Assembly: GCA_034509495.1 (NCBI GenBank)
Contig: CM067514.1
Coordinates: forward strand, 11,500,602 to 11,564,601
Source of the DNA: Acestrorhynchus altus
Lineage: Eukaryota > Chordata > Actinopteri > Characiformes > Acestrorhynchidae
Direction of reading: 5' to 3'
DNA length: 64,000 nt
This document shows, in pieces, positions 59,801-64,000 of the stretch. The notes below the pieces were generated by a model. The model did not search any database and was not told the origin of the DNA. It was given only the letters and a program-made list of their open reading frames with translations. Made by a program: the position numbers and the translations under genes. How positions within the stretch are numbered: the first letter of the stretch is position 1; every line of letters starts with the position of its first letter.

Positions 59801-61384
59801 GTTTAACTACGCTGGTTGGAGGAAAACCTGCGACAGCTTGTTTGTTCTTTTTGCTGTGGTTTTCCTAGTAACTCGCCTCATCATCTTTCCATGCAGGTAA
59901 GCTATGGAATAAATCTTTGAGGCATTTCCAGGCATGAAACATGACATCACTGCAAAACATGTAGGAAGAATGGAGGGTGGGGGACCTTTTTAAGATTTAG
60001 CAACATTTCGTTTTCTTTCTCACCTGAATATATCGTCCCGCCTGTTCTGTAGCATTACAATGGATGGTTCAGTATCAACACCTGCACAGGGTGTACCTGG
60101 ATCATCATTAGCTCAGTAAAATATATTTGGCCTTTACTTCCTTCTATTGGTTTCATTGTGTGTGAATGTGAACTTAACCAGGTTGCTCTCTGCAAGCAGT
60201 ACCAAACTGTCATAACAGAGCTCTGATTTCACAATGATTTTGTTTTAATTAAGTTTCTATAGGAAAAAAATCAGTCATCACCATTTGCTTCAAATCATTT
60301 GAATTATATTTGGTATAATTTAGGATAAAAGGTGGCACAGCAGAATGTTACTAGAGCTAAACTCACTACGCAGTGAGAGAACATATATAATACCATGTAA
60401 TCTCATGTCATATCATAATATATTCTCATATATAAACCTTTGCTTTGTAACTAGTTTTTCTACCTACTGAAATAATCTTTTTGGCCCTCTGCCCACCACA
60501 AACATTGCATAGCGGTAAAACTGGTAGTGTATTAATGTTTATAACATTCCACAATCTTCAGGATGATGTCGTTATTTGACTTGATTCCCAGCCTAAACAT
60601 TAGTCTACCAATCAACGCGATACATACTACAACACAGTACAAGGCAGCCTTCAGAACACGGAACTCAGCGTATTTATCACAATCAGCTTGATTCATAATA
60701 ATAAGAGATAAAGAGAAAATGATCACGTAAAAATTAATTGTCGTATAATTTATTCCATCATAGGATAGGGGTCCTTTAAATACATAACATTAGACATGTA
60801 ATGACCTGGATTTTGAGATCATTTTCTTTATTTAATCCTTGTTCCTCCAGGGTGATCTACTCAACTATAGTGGAGTCATTGGATTTCTTTGACCCGTTCC
60901 CAGGTTATTACCTCTGTAATGTTGTGCTGCTGGTGCTACAGGCGCTGCACATTTTCTGGGCATACCTCATTCTCCGTATGGTCTACAAATTTGTCTTCTT
61001 GGGCAAAGTGAGTTATTACAATCTTCATAATTGTTTTTGACTGTGACTAAAGTGATGCATAGATTTGATTCAAATGTGTACATCTGTCTATATCTATATT
61101 ACACTTTGGTCAAACGAATGTTTCTTTTTATCAGTGCATTTTAACAGAGGGTGTGATTACATTTGTAATGTGTTCCTTAGGTGGAACGTGATGAGAGGAG
61201 TGATGAAGAGAGTGAGGTGGAGGAGGAAGAAGAAGAGGAGGGTGGTGCTGAGCAAGAAAGCTGCTGGGAGCAGAGGAAAGGTCCCCTCAAATCCAAACCT
61301 GACTCATTGGCCAACAACTGCGTTCTCAACAACCTGACCCAGCAGAGGAGAAATATAAACAGCAGACTACCCAAAGCCAGATAG
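46789..61384 (+). CDS. cers4: Ceramide synthase (CERS4-type), complete ten-exon coding region, 404 codons
   Basis: Ceramide synthases are multipass ER enzymes that N-acylate sphinganine or sphingosine with fatty acyl-CoA. Ten exons join in frame with GT-AG borders: membrane segment 1 (about 40-58), degenerate homeobox-like region (about 75-135, with WLRLRRNQDKP), and TLC/Lag1 domain (about 135-332). The Lag1 motif has His214-His215 (VHHIATIF) and HDSSD (241-245), the expected active-site residues. The C-tail is acidic, RDERSDEESEVEEEEEEE (340-357), with Ser344 and Ser348 resembling the CK2-phosphorylated tail of CERS2-6. Matches to recalled human CERS4 include TKKFCEA, LPLSxxLGVxD, a CW in the first loop and YxTxxES before the last membrane segment. 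SAKMFNYAGW is instead CERS2/3-like. Length is close to human CERS4 (394). Start ATG lies two bases after an acceptor, so the 5' UTR comes from an upstream exon. The N-terminal NxT sequon of human CERS2/CERS4 is absent. Confidence 0.93.
47095..47490 (+). mobile_element. Tc1-like transposon fragment with 3' half of transposase, cers4 intron 1
   Basis: Terminus CAGTTGGAGTCAAAATTTTTG after TA, followed directly by transposase C-terminal coding sequence: NNEWYQNILQKQLLP, VQEQFGDEQ, then out-of-frame pieces ending WPGNAI and IENSWTIL. The N-terminal half is deleted. It is a relic. Confidence 0.78.
48370..49203 (+). mobile_element. L2-like LINE 3' part, rearranged, cers4 intron 1
   Basis: Reads FVEWWAKNHLVLTVAKTKQM and AFRRKK (reverse-transcriptase end). 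LDKLIRRAGCVVGTKLDS and LEKLLDMMDNASHPL occur after, not before, the more C-terminal block LIQRRCSKERYSS. The 3' end is TTTCCCTGAGGG, GGGATCAATAAAGTTCTATC and an ATCCT repeat. Not functional. Confidence 0.75.
48996..49022. repeat. (AT)n microsatellite
   Basis: Thirteen AT repeats inside the 3' region of the L2-like element. Confidence 0.93.
49857..49974 (+). CDS. cers4: cers4 coding exon 2
   Basis: 118 bp, residues 60-99, ending KKKHFSQ. Acceptor TTTTTTCAG, donor GTCAGT. It carries LPLSHALGVCDRFRAQ, the CERS4-like linker after membrane segment 1, and PKLEAFYL, which starts the homeobox-like domain. Confidence 0.93.
50494..50612 (+). CDS. cers4: cers4 coding exon 3, homeobox-like domain
   Basis: 119 bp, residues 100-138 plus two bases. 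Acceptor TGTGCAG, donor GTGAGC. It encodes GLTVQQIHHWLRLRRNQDK and TKKFCEA, equivalent to helix 3 of the CerS homeobox-like domain. Arg124 and Asn125 of the RRNQ motif are kept. Confidence 0.95.
50863..50905 (+). repeat. (CT)n microsatellite acting as polypyrimidine tract of cers4 intron 3
   Basis: Twenty-one CT-type repeats with one G (TCGCTC) end eight bases before the exon 4 acceptor AG. Confidence 0.95.
50914..50971 (+). CDS. cers4: cers4 coding exon 4
   Basis: 58 bp, residues 139-158 (WRFAFYLIAFIAGLASLIH), the first helix of the TLC domain. The acceptor TTTGCAG is preceded by an almost pure (CT)n tract (50863-50905) that serves as polypyrimidine tract. Donor GTGAGT. Confidence 0.94.
51166..51505 (+). 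mobile_element. MITE family A copy in cers4 intron 5
   Basis: Left end GTGCGGACAAAAGTATTGGG is well preserved; the core follows (GAATGATCACCAAAG, GGAGCACTATAATTCCAG, CTTTATACCCC). The right terminus is missing. Confidence 0.75.
51549..51599 (+). CDS. cers4: cers4 coding exon 5
   Basis: 51 bp, residues 159-175 (TPWFWNHRECWRGHPRQ), a loop before the next membrane segment. Acceptor CACACAG, donor GTGAGA. The PWFW and CW residues fit the family loop. Confidence 0.93.
52790..55480 (-). pseudogene. Decayed reverse-transcriptase retroelement, cers4 intron 5
   Basis: A long minus-strand frame, now broken. From 5' to 3' it shows MTRLGKVVYEYGVTRVG (55019-55210), the reverse-transcriptase block YLHVVLMNLANAFGSVPHAL with GFAGCLEHST before it (54120-54485), ARMKANPSKSRSVSTVKGK (53977-54162), and near the end a degenerate YDLVAEVRECGWQAYV (52781-52966). 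The LANAFGS(V/I)PH motif is the finger/palm region of a non-LTR-type enzyme. I recognise the protein family from fish and coral genomes but cannot place it firmly in R2, NeSL or another clade. Many stops make it inactive. Ends are approximate. Confidence 0.72.
55668..57190 (-). mobile_element. Near full-length, decayed Tc1-like transposon in cers4 intron 5
   Basis: About 1.5 kb. It starts after TA with CAGTGCATCCGGAAAGTATT and ends in a decayed inverted copy (CTGTGAATAGTTTCTGTATG); both flanks share GTTACAGCCTTATT / AAGGCTGTAAC. Sub-terminal sequences match each other in inverse orientation. The transposase frame lies on the minus strand and is broken. Confidence 0.88.
55880..56800 (-). pseudogene. 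Broken Tc1-family transposase
   Basis: Starts at a minus-strand ATG (56800-56798, MKSKEF-like). Longest intact piece, 56290-56562, reads with GEPSKRTTISAALHQSGL and LSKRHMTA, the Tc1 transposase DNA-binding to catalytic-domain linker. Frame changes and stops interrupt it on both sides, so no active enzyme is expected. DDE residues were not all located. Confidence 0.82.
57191..57657. other. End of cers4 intron 5
   Basis: AT-rich with repeated ATTATTATGA-type words (57470-57510). A C/T-rich tract leads into the exon 6 acceptor. Confidence 0.5.
57658..57750 (+). CDS. cers4: cers4 coding exon 6
   Basis: 93 bp, residues 176-206, with QYWYYLLELSFYWSLLF and DVKRK, strongly conserved in CERS2-6. 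It follows the 6-kb transposon-filled intron 5. Acceptor TTTGCAG, donor GTGAGC. Confidence 0.96.
57948..58076 (+). CDS. cers4: cers4 coding exon 7, Lag1 active-site motif
   Basis: 129 bp, residues 207-249. It starts DFKEQIVHHIATIF (His214-His215) and ends MLVHDSSDFLLE (His241, Asp242, Asp245), the residues needed for ceramide synthase activity. Acceptor TGTGCAG, donor GTAAAA (weak at the last positions). Confidence 0.96.
58077..59342. other. cers4 intron 7, first part
   Basis: AT-rich; a purine-rich patch at 59060-59120 yields a spurious minus-strand open frame. No element recognised. Confidence 0.5.
59343..59722 (+). mobile_element. MITE family A copy in cers4 intron 7
   Basis: Core plus well-preserved right end GATGTCCACAAACATTTGGA and ATACATAGTGTA. 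It ends 67 bp before the exon 8 acceptor. Confidence 0.75.
59790..59896 (+). CDS. cers4: cers4 coding exon 8
   Basis: 107 bp, residues 250-284 plus two bases. SAKMFNYAGWRKTC is followed by a membrane segment ending TRLIIFPC. SAKMFNYAGW is closer to CERS2/3 than to human CERS4. Acceptor TTTTCAG, donor GTAAGC. Confidence 0.95.
59897..60850. other. cers4 intron 8: nothing recognised
   Basis: AT-rich intron with ordinary splice borders (GTAAGC, CTCCAG). No repeat family identified. Confidence 0.5.
60851..61007 (+). CDS. cers4: cers4 coding exon 9
   Basis: 157 bp, residues 285-337. It carries the short loop (YSTIVESLDFFDP) lying between the last two membrane segments, the position reported to set acyl-CoA chain length. 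The last segment follows (LQALHIFWAYLILRMVYKF). Acceptor CCTCCAG, donor GTGAGT. Confidence 0.95.
61181..61384 (+). CDS. cers4: cers4 coding exon 10, acidic C-terminal tail and stop
   Basis: 67 codons plus TAG. It begins VERDERSDEESEV, then a run of seven Glu, a basic/polar stretch and RLPKAR at the end. The RSD-acidic pattern matches the regulatory phosphorylated tail of CERS2-6. The purine-rich codon run (GAG/GAA) explains open frames on the other strand. Acceptor TTCCTTAG. Confidence 0.92.
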   Translation: MERDERSDEESEVEEEEEEEGGAEQESCWEQRKGPLKSKPDSLANNCVLNNLTQQRRNINSRLPKAR

Positions 61385-61627
61385 TATCCATCAGCTGCTT
61401 TGTCATAATTTTTGAGTATGCGTGTGTGTTTAACCCATGACATATCTTGATGTCACTGTCATCTCAAGAATGGTAAATTTACAATAGATGAGAAAAATCC
61501 TTCTTCATACAACTCTTTACATTCAATGGAGTTGTGATAACAAAAATCATCCCAGGCCAAAAATGAAGGCATGTTTTTGTGGGATAGCAACAATATTGCA
61601 ATATGTTGCCAGTGTGAAACAAACTAA

Positions 61628-61633
61628 ATTAAA
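61628..61633 (+). other. Possible cers4 poly(A) signal (ATTAAA)
   Basis: ATTAAA lies 244 bp after the stop codon. I saw no AATAAA between the stop and about 62050. A second ATTAAA at 61815-61820 is an alternative. Confidence 0.25.
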
Positions 61634-61814
61634 GCTAAAAAGTGTCCCCTGTACCTTTTCTGAACCTGTGGACAAAGAAAGATCGGCATCAGATTCAGTG
61701 TACTGTATCTATCTGTATCCATGTTTAAAGAAAGGACAGCATATATACATACATACGACAAGATACGAATCTTTGATCATTTTTTCAGCATTTCTAGCCA
61801 ACTGTTTAGAATGT

Positions 61815-61820
61815 ATTAAA
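61815..61820 (+). other. Alternative cers4 poly(A) signal (ATTAAA)
   Basis: The second ATTAAA after the stop is followed within 25 bases by a TG-rich stretch (TGTAGTGTGCATT), which fits a cleavage-region downstream element slightly better than the first site does. Confidence 0.28.
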
Positions 61821-62175
61821 TGTAGTGTGCATTACACTGCTTGGCAATCAAGGAATGCCAATGTTTAGAAAACAAATGACATTAGCAAACGAAGTCTCAT
61901 TTCCTGTAAAAGTCATTTTCCTATGTAAAATATAATTTTGATGTATGTTAGTTTTATTTAATGAGCATAATATATACTATAACAGAGTTGATTTCATTTT
62001 ATTCACAGTTATAATGTAGAAAATGTATAAAATGATTGAGTGGTTTTTTTTCTTACCATTCATGTATCTGCATTTTATTACTGTACTAATGTTGCTTTGG
62101 GCCTGTTTTGGACATGTTTACATTGAGGCAATACAGGCAGGAAAGAGGACAAGTGGCTCTTTGGAAAGGCTGGTA

Positions 62176-62189
62176 GTGCCCTCTAGTGA
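62176..62189 (-). promoter_or_regulatory. CTCF-like motif downstream of cers4, minus orientation
   Basis: Reverse complement TCACTAGAGGGCAC matches the CTCF core except for its first base. It lies 0.8 kb past the cers4 stop codon and is convergent with the plus-strand motif at 43995. Confidence 0.33.
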
Positions 62190-62459
62190 TGGACTATGGC
62201 ATTCATCACTTTTAGGAAAATGGCTACCTTGATTAATGGATAGCTTATGAGCCATCAGGCTTTGTGGATAGGTTGACCTACTGAATCAGAGACTGGACAA
62301 CAACCTTTTCCACAAATTTTGCTTCCTTGAAAATTTGGTGATTGTAGACACATTCAAGTTGAACACAAATATAATGTATCACATAGAAAATTTGAGAAAC
62401 ATGATATTAAGTTTTACTAATTTTAACACATACAAATGTGCTGATTTTTGTTTGTATGT

Positions 62460-63270
62460 CACATTTGGTGCATCTTGTGTTAGTGTTCAGCAACAGACAG
62501 CATTTATAGGTTCCAGAAGACTTGATAATGCTTTTCCATCATAAGAATGTTTTTGGTGAAATTGTTCACTGTGTTCATCACTGCACCAAGATTTTCTGGA
62601 GCAACAAGTGTGAATGCAGATTATGGATTTTCAGTGACATGTTACAGTTCATTGCTTTGGAAGCTCAAATAAGATTGTCCACAAGTTTAGTTTGGTGCTT
62701 AATAGTTGCCAAGGAAATTTTCTGCAACACCCGTGAATGACTTCACAGTGATTTTCTCAGGCCCCACCAGCAGCTCTTCGAACTGCTTGTGATTCTTAAT
62801 GTCGTTTGTGTACCAACAAAAATGCCTTCATTGATTTTGGCAGCAGTTATTCTTGGGAACATGTGTCTCAAATAACAGAAAGCTTCCCCTTTCCTGTTCC
62901 TATCATTCATAAAATTTTTCATCAGTCCAAGTTTTATTTGAAGTGGAGGCAAAAATATAATTGTTGGGTCCACAAGTGGTTTGTGTTCCTTTATGTGTAA
63001 ATTGACTTTCTGGCATGGCTGTCCCATTCACAGCCAAGGTTAACAGCAGTATTTTATACATCCCAGCTGCAGTCCAAGCAACAGTGCCACCACTTTGAAA
63101 TCCCACACAGATGTTCCAGTTCCAATCTAAAAATAGATTTTCTAGAAAACAGTATGTGATGGGAAACTTTTGATGGGATTTTTATCAGCAGCTCAAAATG
63201 CATATGATGGGACTAAAAAGTATTCAGGAAGCAAAATCCTGTTGTCCAGCCTTCCAAACGATTTCTTCAC
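62460..63270 (-). pseudogene. Broken open reading frame of a transposon-associated conserved family, downstream of cers4
   Basis: Longest piece 62743-63027 reads with KEHKPLVDPTIIFLPPLQIK, LGLMKNFMND, FPRITAAKINEGIFVGTQ. Further pieces in shifted frames continue collinearly: upstream WDFKVVALLLGLQLGCIKYCC; downstream FEELLVGPEKITVKSFTGV, AENFLGNY, NMSLKIHNLHSHL and ENLGAVMNTVNNF. I recall proteins with this order of motifs (LPPLHIKLGLMK, EGIFVGPQI, HSHLDFFPENLG) from insect, cnidarian and fish genomes, usually unnamed and repeated, which suggests a mobile element. The function is unknown to me. Several stops and frameshifts make this a relic. Confidence 0.6.
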
Positions 63271-64000
63271 AAGCACATGCTCTTAATCCTCTTATTGGAA
63301 TCTTTTGTCCATTTATTAATTTATATACATTTATATAGGTTTAGCAAAAAATTAACCTCAGTTGATCCCTGAGTCTTATATTTTTCCATAGATCCTGATA
63401 GGTGCTTTCATAGCAAATTTTAAAGGAAAAGGTTGGCCAAAAAAAAAAAAAAAGAAAAAGACTAACAAAGGCCACCAACTTCAAAACTCAATGAAAAAAA
63501 AAATCCCAACAAACCTAGGGATTTTATGGCTGATGTCCAGGTCTAATGCCGTGGTCTTAAACTAACAGGGACCACATTCAGCCTATGAGATTTTGATGGA
63601 GTTTAATGAGGCTCCAAATGTCAACATATATGATAAGAAACAGACCAGGAAAACAGACCTCTCTGTGTTTAAATATAATGTTACATAATTACATAGTTCA
63701 CTTAAAGGGTAGCAAAACAAAAAGCTCTTTAAGCTTATGTAAAGAGATTTAGTACATTTGTACCATTTGTGTGGATCCATTTATAATGGATTAATAATTT
63801 TCACTCTGTGTAAAGATCAGCTGGGGATGAAAGAGTAACTCCAGCAGCCTCTTAGTATCTCCCCCTTGTCAGGGTTTATTGTGATACAATCATGAGCAGC
63901 TCATTTTACAGAAACATGCTACCCAACTAGTTAGTGTGCTGGCTACCATCCTCCTCCTACATTACTACTACAGCTTCAGTGCGCTGGTTACAGCCCTCAT
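63271..64000. other. Right edge: nothing recognised
   Basis: AT-rich sequence with poly(A) runs near 63440 and 63494; no gene seen up to the edge. Confidence 0.5.

Larger units (their letters stand above)
61385..62459. other. cers4 3' UTR and downstream flank
   Basis: The first 450 bp or so is probably 3' UTR, ending near one of two ATTAAA signals. A CTCF-like motif lies at 62176. An open frame at 61488-61868 has no family resemblance. Confidence 0.5.

Noticed and set aside
61177..61443. Serine-rich minus-strand frame
   Set aside because: Antisense of the glutamate-rich cers4 tail.
61488..61868. 126-codon open frame after cers4
   Set aside because: Lies in the probable 3' UTR; no motifs or homology recognised.
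1..64000. CRISPR arrays, bacterial operons, prophage or toxin systems
   Set aside because: No regularly spaced identical repeats with unique spacers, no ribosome-binding sites or dense gene packing. The DNA is vertebrate in character.

Overview
The window reads as vertebrate, most likely teleost fish, nuclear DNA. It is AT-rich and mostly non-coding. It carries long dinucleotide microsatellites and many diverged copies of element families typical of ray-finned fish: Tc1-like transposons, RTE/Rex3-like and L2-like LINEs, and MITEs. The only credible coding sequence is short exons with GT-AG borders. No bacterial features, CRISPR array, rRNA or intact tRNA were seen.

Left part (1-8.8 kb, minus strand): the first three coding exons of a fibrillin gene. 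They encode a signal peptide and basic RVRRR processing site, the fibrillin-unique N-terminal cysteine domain, and the first EGF-like exon. The gene runs off the left edge. Its first coding intron (about 7.8 kb) holds a degenerate 31-bp minisatellite. A CpG-rich stretch near 14 kb with a strong donor on the same strand is a possible non-coding first exon.

Middle (8.8-44 kb): about 35 kb of intergenic or 5'-intronic DNA with no convincing coding exon. It is filled with MITEs, SINE-like repeats, Tc1 pieces, a fold-back element, microsatellites and a 21-bp minisatellite.

Right part (44-64 kb, plus strand): a complete ten-exon ceramide synthase coding region (46789-61384, 404 codons), best matching CERS4. 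Upstream is a CpG-rich stretch with a CTCF-like motif and a (GC)n(GT)n tract. All exon junctions keep frame. Intron 5 is built largely of mobile DNA (a MITE, a decayed reverse-transcriptase element, a near full-length Tc1 element). After the gene lies a decayed minus-strand open reading frame that looks transposon-associated.

The two genes point away from each other, matching human FBN3-CERS4 on chromosome 19p13.2 as I recall it. This supports calling the right-hand gene cers4 and placing the fibrillin in the FBN2/FBN3 group. They do not act in one pathway: one makes extracellular microfibrils and the other makes ceramides in the ER. I did not find a new biological system here. The most useful leads are the synteny, the regulatory motifs between the genes, and several decayed or rearranged mobile elements.
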